From assembly GCF_030388245.1 (NCBI RefSeq), contig NZ_CP098361.1, forward strand, positions 929,001-993,000: a DNA stretch of 64,000 nt, in the 5' to 3' direction. The translations under genes were made by a program, and so were the position numbers. Below the pieces are notes generated by a model. It was not told the origin of the DNA. It saw only the letters and a program-made list of their open reading frames with translations, and searched no databases. This stretch comes from Paracoccus sp. TOH (GTDB lineage Bacteria; Pseudomonadota; Alphaproteobacteria; Rhodobacterales; Rhodobacteraceae). Shown in pieces: positions 1 through 9,326 of the stretch (the stretch's first letter is position 1; each line of letters starts with the position of its first letter).

Positions 1-149
<149 letters not shown>

Positions 150-157
150 GGCCCGCC

Positions 158-346
158 ATGGACAGCTATTCCTTCCTGCGCGAACTGGCCGACAGCTGGG
201 TGCTGCTGCTGCTGGTGCTGTTTTTCCTGGGCACGGTCGTTTTCGCCTTCCGGCCCGGCTCGCGCCCGCTGCACCGCGACGCGGCGGAAAGCATCTTCCG
301 CAATGAGAAAACGCCCGCCGCCGCGCGCGAAAAGGAGGTCGAGTGA
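158..346 (+). CDS. ccoQ: cbb3-type cytochrome oxidase subunit CcoQ
   Basis: This is a 62-residue protein with one membrane helix (about residues 14-31, rich in L/V) followed by a charged cytoplasmic tail containing [12 protein letters not shown]. Length, topology and place between ccoO and ccoP match CcoQ, the small subunit thought to stabilise the cbb3 oxidase complex. It starts 8 bases after the ccoO stop, and its stop overlaps the ccoP start as TGATG. The sequence AAAGGAGG at 331-338, inside ccoQ, is the ribosome binding site of ccoP. Confidence 0.92.
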   Translation: MDSYSFLRELADSWVLLLLVLFFLGTVVFAFRPGSRPLHRDAAESIFRNEKTPAAAREKEVE

Positions 347-1392
347 TGGCCGACACCGATGACGAGCACACCAGCCCCCAGAATCCCGACAACCGCATCG
401 AACTGGAGCGCCTGGCCGCGGATGCGAAGCACGAGGCCCAGATCCTGGCGCATCCGCCCAAGGGGCCCGAGGGTGAGCCGCTGCACAAGCCGATGCCGCG
501 CCCCGGCGCCACCCGCGTCGTGCGGGACCGCAAGGGCGCGCGCAAGGTGGTCGAGGTGCCCTCGACCGGCCATAGCTGGGACGGGATCGAGGAATATGAC
601 AACCCGCTGCCGCGCTGGTGGCTCTGGACCTTCTACGCCACCATCGTCTGGGGGCTGGCCTATGTCGTCGCCTATCCGGCGATTCCGCTGCTGACCGGCG
701 CCACTCAGGGCCTGCTGGGTCAGAACTACCGCGCCGACGTCGCGGTCGAGATCCAGCGCTTCAACGAAGCCAATGCCCCGATCCAGGCCAGGCTGGTCGA
801 GACCCCGCTGGAGGAGATCGCCGCCGATCCGGATCTGGCGAATTACACCGCCAATGCCGGCGCCGCGATCTTCCGGACCTGGTGCGCGCAATGCCACGGC
901 TCGGGTGCCGGCGGGGCTTCGGGCTATCCGACGCTGCTGGACAACGACTGGCTCTGGGGCGGCACGCTGGAGGAGATCCACACCACCATCCAGCACGGCA
1001 TCCGCGATCCCAAGGACGAGGAGACCCGCTATTCCGAGATGCCGCGCTTCGGCACCGACGAGTTGCTGGAGAACGCGCAGATCGGCCAGGTGGTGAACCA
1101 TGTTCTGGCACTGGGTGGCCTGCCGCATGACGCCGCGCTGGCGGCCGAGGGCGCGACGGTCTTTGCCGACAACTGCTCGTCCTGCCATGCCGAGGACGGC
1201 AGTGGCGACCGGGCCCAGGGCGCCCCGGACCTGACCGATGCGGTCTGGCTCTACGGTTCCGACCAGGCAACGATCTCCCGGATCGTGCATGACGGGCCTT
1301 ATGGCGTGATGCCGGCCTGGTCCGGCCGGCTGTCAGAGGCCGACATCCGCGCCGTGGCCTCCTATGTCCACAGCCTCGGCGGCGGCGAATAG
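346..1392 (+). CDS. ccoP: cbb3-type cytochrome c oxidase subunit III, di-haem cytochrome CcoP
   Basis: CcoP brings electrons from cytochrome c to the CcoN/CcoO core of the proton-pumping cbb3 oxidase, which has high oxygen affinity. The 348-residue protein has a charged cytoplasmic N-terminus, one membrane helix ([20 protein letters not shown], about residues 87-106) and two periplasmic cytochrome c domains with haem motifs CAQCH and CSSCH. Downstream methionines that could be axial ligands are visible in each domain (SEMPRF and GVMPAW). ATG at 346 is preferred to the GTG at 343 because of the AAAGGAGG 7 bases upstream and the TGATG overlap with ccoQ, a junction repeated at other gene borders here. 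Confidence 0.96.
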   Translation: MADTDDEHTSPQNPDNRIELERLAADAKHEAQILAHPPKGPEGEPLHKPMPRPGATRVVRDRKGARKVVEVPSTGHSWDGIEEYDNPLPRWWLWTFYATIVWGLAYVVAYPAIPLLTGATQGLLGQNYRADVAVEIQRFNEANAPIQARLVETPLEEIAADPDLANYTANAGAAIFRTWCAQCHGSGAGGASGYPTLLDNDWLWGGTLEEIHTTIQHGIRDPKDEETRYSEMPRFGTDELLENAQIGQVVNHVLALGGLPHDAALAAEGATVFADNCSSCHAEDGSGDRAQGAPDLTDAVWLYGSDQATISRIVHDGPYGVMPAWSGRLSEADIRAVASYVHSLGGGE

Positions 1393-1446
1393 GCCGCCGA
1401 GGCGCAGAAATCCCGAGATCCGCGGCCGGGCGACCGGCCCCGGAGG

Positions 1447-1490
1447 CACCGGCCCCCCGTCCTGTTCGCGCGTTTCCAGGGGGGCCGGTG
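1447..1490 (+). terminator. Inverted repeat after ccoP, possible terminator
   Basis: A perfect 12-bp inverted repeat (CACCGGCCCCCC at 1447-1458 and its complement at 1479-1490) encloses a 20-base loop just downstream of the cco structural genes. No clear T-run follows, so termination or mRNA 3'-end protection are both possible. It separates ccoNOQP from the ccoG promoter region. Confidence 0.45.
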
Positions 1491-1614
1491 TTCCTATCAA
1501 AGGCCAGGGCAGGGTCCGGCACAAGCCGGCCCCCGCTTTTTTTGGCTGCGGGATGCGACAATGCGGCCCATGCCGCAGCGGTCTCGCCTTCGGTATAAGC
1601 CGACGCGCCCGCGC

Positions 1615-1628
1615 TTGACACAGATCAA
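1615..1628 (+). promoter_or_regulatory. FNR/FnrP box upstream of ccoG
   Basis: The sequence TTGACACAGATCAA matches the FNR consensus TTGAT-N4-ATCAA in all but one position and lies 52 bases before the ccoG start. FNR-type regulators (FnrP in Paracoccus) activate ccoGHIS under low oxygen in related bacteria. This places ccoGHIS under its own oxygen-responsive promoter, separate from ccoNOQP. Confidence 0.85.
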
Positions 1629-1680
1629 TGCGCCCGCACGGTCAGGTCCTATACCCGAGACACGCGAACAGGAGCCAACC

Positions 1681-3138
1681 ATGTCGAATCCCGACATCGA
1701 CCCGCCACGTCTGTATGCCGCCCGAGAGCCGATCTTCCCGCGCCGGGTCAAGGGCTGGTTTCGCAACCTGAAATGGATCATCATGGCGGTGACCCTGGCG
1801 ATCTATTACGTCACGCCCTGGATCCGCTGGGACCGCGGCCCCGGCATGCCCGACCAGGCGGTGCTGGTCGATCTGGCCAACCGCCGTTTCTATTTCTTCT
1901 GGATCGAGATCTGGCCGCATGAATTCTATTTCGTGGCCGGGCTGCTGGTCATGGCCGGGCTGGGGCTGTTCCTGTTCACGTCGGCGCTGGGGCGGGTCTG
2001 GTGCGGCTATGCCTGCCCGCAGACGGTCTGGACCGATCTGTTCATCCTGACCGAGCGCTGGGTCGAGGGCGACCGCAACGCCCGGCTGCGGCTGTGGAAC
2101 GCGCCCTGGGACGCGAAGAAGGCGCGGCTGCGGGTGACGAAATGGCTGATCTGGCTGCTGATCGCCCTGGCGACCGGCGGCGCCTGGATCTTCTATTTCA
2201 CCGATGCGCCGACGCTTCTGGGCAACCTGCTCGCCGGCCAGGCGCATCCGGCCGCCTACACCACCATGGCCATCCTGACCGCGACCACCTTCGTCTTCGG
2301 CGGCTTCGCGCGCGAGCAGATCTGCATCTATGCCTGCCCCTGGCCGCGCATCCAGGCCGCGATGATGGACGAGGACACGCTGACCGTCGCCTATCGCGAC
2401 TGGCGGGGCGAGCCGCGCGGCAAGCTGCACAAGGGCGAGGCGACGAAATCCGACGGCGGCGCCAAGGGCGACTGCATCGACTGCATGGCCTGCGTGAACG
2501 TCTGCCCGATGGGCATCGACATCCGCGACGGCCAGCAGATGGAATGCATCACCTGCGCGCTTTGCATCGACGCCTGCGACGAGGTGATGGACAAGATCGG
2601 CAAGCCGCGCGGGCTGATCGACTACATGGCGTTGAAGGACGAGACCGCCGAGCGCGCCGGCGCCGCGCCGAAGCCGTTGATGAAGCACATCCTGCGGCCG
2701 CGCACGGTGCTGTATTTCACCCTATGGGCCGGGATTGGCGTGGCGCTGGTGGTGGCGTTGTTCCTGCGCTCGCCCTTCGACCTGAACGTGACGCCGGTGC
2801 GCAACCCGCTTTACGTCACCATGGCCGATGGCGCGATCCGCAACACCTATGCCTTGCGGCTGCGCAACAAGCAGGGCGATGCGCGCGACTTCACCGTCTC
2901 GGTCACCGGCCCCGACGGCGCGGTGCCGCCGGGCGTCAGCCTGGTGTTGGAGGGTCTGCCGGGTGCCGCGGTCGGGGTGACGGCCGACAGCACCCACACC
3001 CAGCGGGTCTATATCACCGCCGAAAAGGCCTCGGCGCTGGCCGAGGGCGGCCAGGCAGAGTTGACGCTTTGGGTCGAGGATGCCACCGATGGGCAGCGCG
3101 CCCATGTCGATACCGTCTTCCACGGAAGGAGCGAATGA
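1681..3138 (+). CDS. ccoG: cbb3 oxidase accessory protein CcoG (polyferredoxin, RdxA/FixG family)
   Basis: CcoG is a membrane iron-sulfur protein needed for cbb3 oxidase biogenesis, where it is linked to copper reduction and delivery. The 485-residue product has several membrane helices in its first half, the paired cysteine motifs WCGYACPQTVW and CIYACPWPR, and two 4Fe-4S clusters (CIDCMACVNVCP near residues 264-275 and CITCALCIDACD near 289-300). A C-terminal Ig-like periplasmic domain follows the helix at about residues 345-365. The start at 1681 has AGGAG 6 bases upstream; an in-frame extension to 1561 would run through the FNR box and is rejected. It is the first gene of ccoGHIS. Confidence 0.95.
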   Translation: MSNPDIDPPRLYAAREPIFPRRVKGWFRNLKWIIMAVTLAIYYVTPWIRWDRGPGMPDQAVLVDLANRRFYFFWIEIWPHEFYFVAGLLVMAGLGLFLFTSALGRVWCGYACPQTVWTDLFILTERWVEGDRNARLRLWNAPWDAKKARLRVTKWLIWLLIALATGGAWIFYFTDAPTLLGNLLAGQAHPAAYTTMAILTATTFVFGGFAREQICIYACPWPRIQAAMMDEDTLTVAYRDWRGEPRGKLHKGEATKSDGGAKGDCIDCMACVNVCPMGIDIRDGQQMECITCALCIDACDEVMDKIGKPRGLIDYMALKDETAERAGAAPKPLMKHILRPRTVLYFTLWAGIGVALVVALFLRSPFDLNVTPVRNPLYVTMADGAIRNTYALRLRNKQGDARDFTVSVTGPDGAVPPGVSLVLEGLPGAAVGVTADSTHTQRVYITAEKASALAEGGQAELTLWVEDATDGQRAHVDTVFHGRSE

Positions 3139-3602
3139 TGTCCCGTGAACTCACCGGCCGCCACGTGCTGATGATCACGCTGGCCGCATTCGGCACCATC
3201 ATCGCGGTGAACCTGTTCATGGCGATCAAGGCGGTCGGCACCTTTCCGGGGCTCGAGGTCAAGAACAGCTATGTCGCCTCGCAAAGCTTCGACCGCGACC
3301 GCAACGCGCAGGCGGCGCTGAACTGGACGGTGACGCCGGATTACGACGGGCAGGAACTGGTGCTGGCGATCCGCGACGGCCAGGGCAACCCGGCCCCGGT
3401 TAGCACCCTTGAGGTGACAGTCGGCCGCCCGACCCATCTGCGCGAGGACCAGCGTCCGCAATTCACCTACCGGGGCGGGTTGTTCCATGCGCCGCTGGAA
3501 CTGGCACCGGGGTTGTGGAACATCCACCTGACCGCCACCGCGCCGGATGGCACCGTGTTTCGCCAGCGCATCGACCATTACCACGGCAACCGGGTGAACT
3601 GA
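3138..3602 (+). CDS. ccoH: cbb3 oxidase assembly protein CcoH (FixH family)
   Basis: This is a 154-residue protein with one N-terminal membrane helix (about residues 10-30, VLMITLAAFGTIIAVNLFMA) and a periplasmic domain ending in LWNIHLTATAPDGTVFRQRI, typical of FixH/CcoH. The family binds assembling CcoN/CcoP and stabilises the oxidase. Two adjacent ATG codons (3135 and 3138) are possible; 3138 gives a 6-base gap from the AGGAG and overlaps the ccoG stop by one base. It lies one base before ccoI. Confidence 0.92.
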   Translation: MSRELTGRHVLMITLAAFGTIIAVNLFMAIKAVGTFPGLEVKNSYVASQSFDRDRNAQAALNWTVTPDYDGQELVLAIRDGQGNPAPVSTLEVTVGRPTHLREDQRPQFTYRGGLFHAPLELAPGLWNIHLTATAPDGTVFRQRIDHYHGNRVN

Positions 3603-3603
3603 G

Positions 3604-5805
3604 ATGTCGGACGCCACGCTGCACGATCACGACGCCCGGCTTTCGGCCTGTCCGGCCTGCGATGCGGCGCCGCTGGCGCAGCGGATCGCCGCGGCCAAGG
3701 GCGGGCAGGGCGAGGTGATCCTGTCGCTGCCGACCATCCATTGCGCGACCTGCATCACCGATGTCGAACGGGTGCTGAACCGCCATCCCGGCGTCCGCGC
3801 CGCGCGGGTCAACCTGACGCTGCGCCGCGTCGCCGTGGATGCGCCCGGCCTGACCGCCGAGGAGCTGATCCCGGTGGTCGAAAGCATCGGCTATGAGGCG
3901 CATGAGCTCGACCCCGCCGCCTTGTCGGCCAGTGCCGCCGACCGCCAGGGCCGCGACATCCTGATGCGCATCGGCGTGTCGGGCTTTGCGATGATGAACA
4001 TCATGATCCTGTCGGTCGCGGTCTGGTCGGGGGCCGAGGCCGCGACGCGCGACATGTTCCACTGGATCTCCGGCGCCATCGCCCTGCCGACCGTGGCCTT
4101 CGCCGGCCGCCCCTTCTTCTCCAGCGCCTGGCGGGGGCTGCGGCACGGCCGGCTGGGCATGGACGTGCCGATCTCGCTGGCGCTGATCCTGGCCAGCGCC
4201 ATCTCGGTCTACGAGACGCTGCATTCCGGCCATCACGCCTATTTCGACGCGGCGGTGATGCTGTGCTTCTTCCTGCTGATCGGGCGCTATCTGGATTATC
4301 GCACCCGCGCCGTCGCCCGCTCTGCCGCCGAGGAACTGACCGCGCTGGAGGTGCCGCGCGCCTTCCGCGTCACCGCCGCGGGCGACGAGCCGGTGCCGGT
4401 GGCCGAGCTGAGCCCCGGCGACCTGATCCGCATCCGCCCCGGCGCCCGCATCCCTGCCGATGGCGAGATCGCCGAGGGCAGCAGCGAGATCGACCGCTCG
4501 CTTTTGACCGGCGAGAGCATTCCGGTTCCCGCCGGTCCCGGCCTCGCACTTTCGGCGGGCGAGGTGAACCTGACCGGACCGCTGGTCATGCGGGTGACCG
4601 CGGCCGGGCGCGACAGCTCGCTGGCGCGGCTGACGGCGCTGGTGGCGGCGGCGGAATCGGCGCGTGGCCATTACACCGGCCTCGCCGACCGCGCCTCGCG
4701 GCTCTATTCGCCGCTGGTGCATCTTCTGGCCTTCTGCAGTTTTCTCGGCTGGTATCTGACCACGCACGACCTGCGGCTGGCGGTGAACGTGGCGGCGGCG
4801 GTGTTGATCATCACCTGCCCCTGCGCCTTGGGACTGGCGGTGCCGGCGGTGATCACCGCGGCCTCGGGCCGGCTGTTCCGGCGCGGCATGCTGATCAAGG
4901 ACGGAACCGCGCTGGAGCGGCTGGCCGAGGTCGATGCCGTGGTCTTCGACAAGACCGGCACCCTGACCATGGGCGTGCCGCAACTGGTGTCGCTCGACCC
5001 GATCCCGATGGATGCCCGCCCCGCGGCGCTGGCCTTGGCGCAGGGCTCGGGGCATCCCTTGTCGCAGGCGCTGACGCAGGCGCTGCGCGAGGCCGGCACC
5101 GAGCCCGCCGCGCTGACCGATCTGCGCGAGGTGCCGGGTTATGGCATCGCCGGAACCTGGCAGGGGCGCGAGCTGCGGCTGGGCCGCGCCGACTGGATGG
5201 GGGCCGAGCATGGCGATGCGACGCTTTCGGCAAGCTGGCTGTCGCTTGGGCAAGAGGCGATGCCGATCCGGCTGGAATTCTCGGACCGGCTGCGGCCGGG
5301 CGCCGAGACCTGCGTGGCGCGGCTGCTTGCATCGGGCCGGCGGGTGATGCTGTTGTCGGGCGATGCGGCGCCGGTGGTTCGGGATCTGGCGCAGCGGCTG
5401 GGCATCGCGGATTGGCGGGCCGGCGTCACTCCGCTGGACAAGGCCGAGGCGCTGCGCGATCTCGACATGCAGGGGCTGCATGCGCTGATGGTCGGCGACG
5501 GGCTGAACGATACCGCCGCCCTGGCCGAGGCGCATGTCTCGATCTCGCCCGCTTCGGCGCTGGATGCGGCGCGCACCGCGTCGGATATCGTGCTGATGGG
5601 CAGCGATCTTGCTCCGGTTGCCGAGGCTCTCGATCTTGCGCGCAATGCCCGGCGGCGGATCAAGGAGAACTTCGCCATTTCGCTGGGCTACAATGTGGTG
5701 GCGGTGCCATTCGCCATCGCCGGTTTCGCGACCCCGTTGATGGCGGCGCTGGCCATGTCATTGAGTTCGATCAGCGTGACGCTGAACGCGCTGCGGCTGC
5801 GGTAA
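3604..5805 (+). CDS. ccoI: Copper-translocating P1B-type ATPase CcoI (FixI)
   Basis: CcoI moves copper across the membrane for the binuclear centre of cbb3 oxidase. The 733-residue protein has an N-terminal CPACD motif, a heavy-metal domain with HCATC near residue 44, and membrane helices. The intramembrane CPC motif (ITCPCALG) lies near residue 404, the phosphorylation motif DKTGTLT near 450 and the hinge GDGLNDT near 630. All key P1B-ATPase elements are intact. It follows ccoH directly and precedes ccoS, the normal order of the assembly operon. Confidence 0.95.
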   Translation: MSDATLHDHDARLSACPACDAAPLAQRIAAAKGGQGEVILSLPTIHCATCITDVERVLNRHPGVRAARVNLTLRRVAVDAPGLTAEELIPVVESIGYEAHELDPAALSASAADRQGRDILMRIGVSGFAMMNIMILSVAVWSGAEAATRDMFHWISGAIALPTVAFAGRPFFSSAWRGLRHGRLGMDVPISLALILASAISVYETLHSGHHAYFDAAVMLCFFLLIGRYLDYRTRAVARSAAEELTALEVPRAFRVTAAGDEPVPVAELSPGDLIRIRPGARIPADGEIAEGSSEIDRSLLTGESIPVPAGPGLALSAGEVNLTGPLVMRVTAAGRDSSLARLTALVAAAESARGHYTGLADRASRLYSPLVHLLAFCSFLGWYLTTHDLRLAVNVAAAVLIITCPCALGLAVPAVITAASGRLFRRGMLIKDGTALERLAEVDAVVFDKTGTLTMGVPQLVSLDPIPMDARPAALALAQGSGHPLSQALTQALREAGTEPAALTDLREVPGYGIAGTWQGRELRLGRADWMGAEHGDATLSASWLSLGQEAMPIRLEFSDRLRPGAETCVARLLASGRRVMLLSGDAAPVVRDLAQRLGIADWRAGVTPLDKAEALRDLDMQGLHALMVGDGLNDTAALAEAHVSISPASALDAARTASDIVLMGSDLAPVAEALDLARNARRRIKENFAISLGYNVVAVPFAIAGFATPLMAALAMSLSSISVTLNALRLR

Positions 5806-5818
5806 GGAAGGGAAGATC

Positions 5819-5977
5819 ATGCAGATCCTGGGCATCCTGATTCCGGTTTCGCTGGCCCTTGGCGGGCTTGGCCTGCTGGCCTTCATCTGGGCGCTGCGCG
5901 GCCGCCAATACGAGGATCCGAAGGGCGATTCGCAGCGGATCCTCAGTTCGGAATGGGACGACCATCCCAAGCCGTGA
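5819..5977 (+). CDS. ccoS: cbb3 oxidase maturation protein CcoS
   Basis: This small 52-residue gene is easy to miss. It starts with MQILGILIPVSLALGGLGLL, one membrane helix, followed by the diagnostic cytoplasmic motif GRQYEDPKGDSQRIL. The family is characterised by an N-terminal helix and a conserved QFDD/QYED-P-x-x-D pattern. The ribosome binding site GGAAGGGAAG lies just upstream, 13 bases after ccoI. CcoS is needed for insertion of the redox cofactors into CcoN. It is the last gene of ccoGHIS and is followed by a strong terminator. Confidence 0.93.
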   Translation: MQILGILIPVSLALGGLGLLAFIWALRGRQYEDPKGDSQRILSSEWDDHPKP

Positions 5978-6005
5978 CGCCGCGACCGTCCGGGCGGGAA
6001 AACGG

Positions 6006-6033
6006 AAAACCCCGGTCTTGCGGCCGGGGTTTT
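6006..6033. terminator. Bidirectional intrinsic terminator between ccoS and the carboxypeptidase gene
   Basis: A 10-bp stem AAAACCCCGG / CCGGGGTTTT with an 8-base loop lies between two convergent genes. A-run and T-run flanks make it usable in both directions. Confidence 0.85.
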
Positions 6034-6060
6034 CTGCAATTTGTCGGTGGCGGTGCAGGA

Positions 6061-7740
6061 TCAGGGTCCGATCACCCGGCAATCCTGCTGACGGGCGGCA
6101 ATGCGGTTGCAGGCCAGCTCGGCCGTTTCCTTGGACATGCCGACGAAATTCGCCTCGAAGCCGCGCTTGGTATTGGCGACCCGGCTGAGCGCGCTGCCCA
6201 GCGACGCGCTTTCCTGCAGGGCGGTCCTGAGCAGCAGCTGTTCGGCTTCGCGTTGCGAACGGAAGAGGCCCAGCGTCACGCCCCAATTCCCGCCGGTGCT
6301 GCCCTCGCGCGTGACGATTTCGGTCGTCTCGGGCTCGCTGCCGGCTTCGGGTTCCAATGAGGTCAGGATGATCGCGTCCGAGCGCGGCGCCGGTGCCGGC
6401 GCCTCGAACAGGGCCATGCTTTCCGGCTGCGGCGTGGCGGTCTGCACGAAAAGCGAGGGCGAGCCGGTCTCGGCGGGCGCGGCCAGGCTGGCGGAGCGGT
6501 CGTCGCGCGGCGCCGGGGCAGGGCGAGCCGCGTCGATCGCGCTTGCGCTGGGTTCAGAGGCATCGCCTTCCTCGGGCCGGGCTTCGGGACGGGCGGCGCG
6601 GGCCAGGACCTCGGGATCGACCGCGGCATTGGTGACGACCGCGCCGGTACCCGGCTTGCGGTTGGGCCGTGCGCTGGCCGCAAGTGTCGCGCCGCTGCTG
6701 CTGGCCTTGGGCGCCGCGGCGGCCTGAGCGCGCGAGATGGCGGCGGAAATCGCCGCGGGCGTGACCACGGCCACGGTCGACGCCCGCGCCACCGGGCGAT
6801 CCGAGGACGAGAGCCGCACGGTCGAGGCGCTGGATGCGGTTCTTGGCGCGACGCTGGCGACCTGCACGGTGCGGCGCACCTTCTTCTCGGCCACGAAGAC
6901 CGGCGGCGCGGGCTTTACCTCGCGCACACGGTTGGGGGCCTTTCCGAAGCCGGCGTCCAGCAACTGGACCATCGTGGCGTTGCGATGTGCGGTCGAGGTG
7001 CCGCCCAGCACGGTTGCGACGATGCGCTTCGAGCCGCGCTTGGCCGAGGCGGTCAGGTTGAAGCCGGCCGCCCGGGTGTAACCGGTCTTGATGCCGTCCG
7101 CGCCCTCGTAGCTGTCCAGAAAACGCCGGTTGGTGCTGGAGACGGTGGCGATGCCCGCATCCGCCGAGCGGCGCGAGAAGATCGAATAATACTGCGGGAA
7201 ATCATAGAACAGCCGGCGGCCAAGGATGGTCATGTCGCGGGCGGTCGAATAATGCCCCTCGGTCGTCAGGCCGTTGGCATTGCGGAAATGCGTGTTGCGC
7301 ATGCCGAGCGCCCTGGCCATCTGCGTCATCTGCGCGGCGAATTTTGGTTCGGACCCGGCCAGCCCCTCGCCGATCACGGTGGCGGCGTCATTGGCCGATT
7401 TCACCGCTGCGGCCCGGATCAGGTAGCGCAGCTCGATCCGCTGGCCGGCCTTGAGGCCAAGTCGCGACGGCGGCTGCGAGGCGGCGTGGCTGCTGACGAG
7501 AAACTTGCTGTCCAGCCGCACCTGACCGCGCTCGATGGCGTTGAACGCCAGGTAAAGCGTCATCATCTTGGTCAGCGAAGCCGGATGCAGACGCGTATCC
7601 GCGTTCCGGGCATAGATTTCCTGCCCGCTGCGCGCATCCATGACGAAGGCCGCGAAAGGCGCTGCGGCCACCGCCAGGGGCATGGCCCAGGCAATTAGGA
7701 TCATCAGTCCCAAGCGGACTTTCTTGGTGATTCTGCTCAC
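6061..7740 (-). CDS. D-alanyl-D-alanine carboxypeptidase (peptidase S11) with C-terminal SPOR domain
   Basis: This penicillin-binding protein trims the terminal D-Ala of peptidoglycan stem peptides in the periplasm. The chosen GTG start gives 559 residues beginning with a signal peptide (basic VSRITKKVR, then a hydrophobic core and AVAAAP). The catalytic motifs are S55-LTK58, S115-AN and KTG in DGIKTGYT. The middle is a long A/P/S-rich linker. The last 75 or so residues (GGNWGVTLGLFRSQREAEQ...) form a SPOR domain, which binds denuded glycan at the division site. An ATG at 7791 would add 17 residues before the signal peptide and lacks a ribosome binding site, so GTG is preferred, but the start is not certain. 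Confidence 0.88.
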   Translation of the reverse strand: MSRITKKVRLGLMILIAWAMPLAVAAAPFAAFVMDARSGQEIYARNADTRLHPASLTKMMTLYLAFNAIERGQVRLDSKFLVSSHAASQPPSRLGLKAGQRIELRYLIRAAAVKSANDAATVIGEGLAGSEPKFAAQMTQMARALGMRNTHFRNANGLTTEGHYSTARDMTILGRRLFYDFPQYYSIFSRRSADAGIATVSSTNRRFLDSYEGADGIKTGYTRAAGFNLTASAKRGSKRIVATVLGGTSTAHRNATMVQLLDAGFGKAPNRVREVKPAPPVFVAEKKVRRTVQVASVAPRTASSASTVRLSSSDRPVARASTVAVVTPAAISAAISRAQAAAAPKASSSGATLAASARPNRKPGTGAVVTNAAVDPEVLARAARPEARPEEGDASEPSASAIDAARPAPAPRDDRSASLAAPAETGSPSLFVQTATPQPESMALFEAPAPAPRSDAIILTSLEPEAGSEPETTEIVTREGSTGGNWGVTLGLFRSQREAEQLLLRTALQESASLGSALSRVANTKRGFEANFVGMSKETAELACNRIAARQQDCRVIGP

Positions 7741-7906
7741 GGTCCCGGTCTTTCTGCCTCTGAGGGCCCGTTCATTATGCGGACCCTTCATTAATAAAAG
7801 CACAATAACACGGCTTTCCTCGTACGGGAACTGTAAGTTTGCAGGGCTTCCCGCGCAATCTTCCTTGGGTTGCACGGCCTTTCGGCGGAGGCGGTGGGGG
7901 CAGGGC

Positions 7907-7935
7907 TTATCAAGGCCGACGAAAACCCCTATATT
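7907..7935 (+). promoter_or_regulatory. Possible promoter for clpS
   Basis: TTATCA at 7907-7912 and TATATT at 7930-7935 are separated by 17 bases and lie 51 bases before the clpS ATG. The -10 is good and the -35 weak. This is an inference from spacing and consensus only. Confidence 0.35.
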
Positions 7936-7985
7936 CGGTCGCAGAACGTCCACATCCTGTTGCAAGCGTCGTGACCAATCCGCTG

Positions 7986-8303
7986 ATGACCAACCGACCC
8001 GGAGACCGAGACGAGGTCGAACTGGGGGTGAAAACCCGCCCCCGCACGCAGCGGCCTCCGATGTACAAGGTCTTGCTGCTGAACGATGATTTCACGCCGA
8101 TGGAATTCGTCGTGCATGTGCTTGAGCGGCTGTTCAACATGAGCCACGCCCAGGCGATCGAGATCATGCTGACCGTTCATCGCAAGGGGGTGGCCGTCGT
8201 CGGCGTCTTCTCGCACGAGATCGCCGAAACCAAGGTGGCGCAAGTGATGGAACTTGCCCGCCGTCAGCAGCATCCGCTGCAATGCACCATGGAAAAAGAG
8301 TAG
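7986..8303 (+). CDS. clpS: ATP-dependent Clp protease adaptor ClpS
   Basis: ClpS delivers N-end-rule substrates to ClpA(P). The 105-residue protein has a variable N-terminal tail and the core [25 protein letters not shown], in which NDD-TPMEFV contacts the N-degron. The [11 protein letters not shown] segment contacts ClpA. ATG at 7986 is used; an in-frame GTG at 7971 would add five residues, and neither start has a strong ribosome binding site. clpA is not adjacent. The downstream methyltransferase starts 3 bases after the stop. Confidence 0.93.
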   Translation: MTNRPGDRDEVELGVKTRPRTQRPPMYKVLLLNDDFTPMEFVVHVLERLFNMSHAQAIEIMLTVHRKGVAVVGVFSHEIAETKVAQVMELARRQQHPLQCTMEKE

Positions 8304-8306
8304 AAA

Positions 8307-9326
8307 TTGGCTGGATCACGGCTGGAACTTGTCTTTGGCGGCATGCCGCCCGAAGGGCGCTTGTTGCTTGTCGGCGCCGGCGCCTCGACCGATCTGGAGC
8401 CGTTCGACGCGGGCAGGACGCAGATCCTGCAGGGATTTTATCCCGACCACGCGGCCCTGCGCGCCCGCGGTTTCGACGTGGCGACCACGGCGACCGGAAC
8501 GTTCGACACGGCTGTGGTCTTCCTGCCGCGCGCGCGGGCGGCGGCGCGGGCCCGCCTCGCCGAGGCCGCCTCGCGGCTGGCGCCCGGCGCGGCGCTCTGG
8601 ATCGACGGGCAGAAGACCGACGGTATCGATGCGGTGCTGAAGGAGATGCGCGCGCTGGCGCCGGTGGATGAAGTCCATTCGCGCGCCCATGGCAAGATCT
8701 TCCGCGTGACCCTGCCGGCGGCCGGCTGGCTGCCTGCGGATTGGGTCGCAAGCGACCATGAGGCGGCGCCCGGCATGGTGACGCGGCCCGGGGTGTTCTC
8801 GGCCGACGGGCCGGACCCGGCCTCGCAGGCGCTGGCGGCGGCGCTGCCCGAGAAGCTGCCGACCCGCATCGTCGATCTGGGCGCGGGCTGGGGCTGGCTC
8901 TCGGCCGAGATCCTCAAGCATCCCGGCGTCGAGCTGCTGCACCTGGTCGAGGCGGATGCCGCCGCGCTGGATTGCGCGCGGCGCAACATCGCCGACCCGC
9001 GGGCCCGCTTTCACTGGGCGGATGCGCTGGACTTCCGGCTGCCCGAGCCGGTGAACGGCGTCATCATGAACCCGCCTTTCCACGAGGGGCGCGCGGCCGA
9101 TCCCCGGATCGGCGCCGGCTTCATCCGTGCCGCGGCGGGGCTGCTGACCGGGGCCGGGCGGTTGTGGATGGTCGCGAACCGGCACCTGCCTTACGAGCAG
9201 GCGCTGCGGGACTGTTTCGCCGACGTCACCGAGCTGGGCGGCGATTCCCGGTTCAAGATCCTGACCGCTTCGGGCGCGCGCCGCGACGCGGCCGGCCGGA
9301 CGCAGCCGAAAGGTGGAAGACGATGA
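8307..9326 (+). CDS. Class I SAM-dependent methyltransferase, RsmC-like (16S rRNA guanine-N2)
   Basis: The 339-residue protein resembles RsmC, which methylates G1207 of 16S rRNA. It has an N-terminal pseudo-methyltransferase half and a C-terminal catalytic half with the SAM-binding motif DLGAGWGWLS (about residues 191-200) and the catalytic motif NPPFHEG (about 255). The proposed TTG start gives LAGSRLELVF, aligning with the SRL-x-L-AL start of the family; an internal ATG at 8343 would cut this off. It lies 3 bases after clpS, and its stop overlaps the next start as ATGA. Specificity for G1207 is inferred. Confidence 0.8.
   Translation: MAGSRLELVFGGMPPEGRLLLVGAGASTDLEPFDAGRTQILQGFYPDHAALRARGFDVATTATGTFDTAVVFLPRARAAARARLAEAASRLAPGAALWIDGQKTDGIDAVLKEMRALAPVDEVHSRAHGKIFRVTLPAAGWLPADWVASDHEAAPGMVTRPGVFSADGPDPASQALAAALPEKLPTRIVDLGAGWGWLSAEILKHPGVELLHLVEADAAALDCARRNIADPRARFHWADALDFRLPEPVNGVIMNPPFHEGRAADPRIGAGFIRAAAGLLTGAGRLWMVANRHLPYEQALRDCFADVTELGGDSRFKILTASGARRDAAGRTQPKGGRR

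Noticed and set aside
1561..1680. Upstream extension of ccoG by 40 codons
   Set aside because: It would translate through the FNR box and lacks a ribosome binding site; the ATG at 1681 has AGGAG at the right distance.
3463..5535. A 690-codon open frame antisense to ccoI
   Set aside because: ccoI is intact with all ATPase motifs; the antisense product has H/R/Q-rich composition typical of GC-rich shadows.
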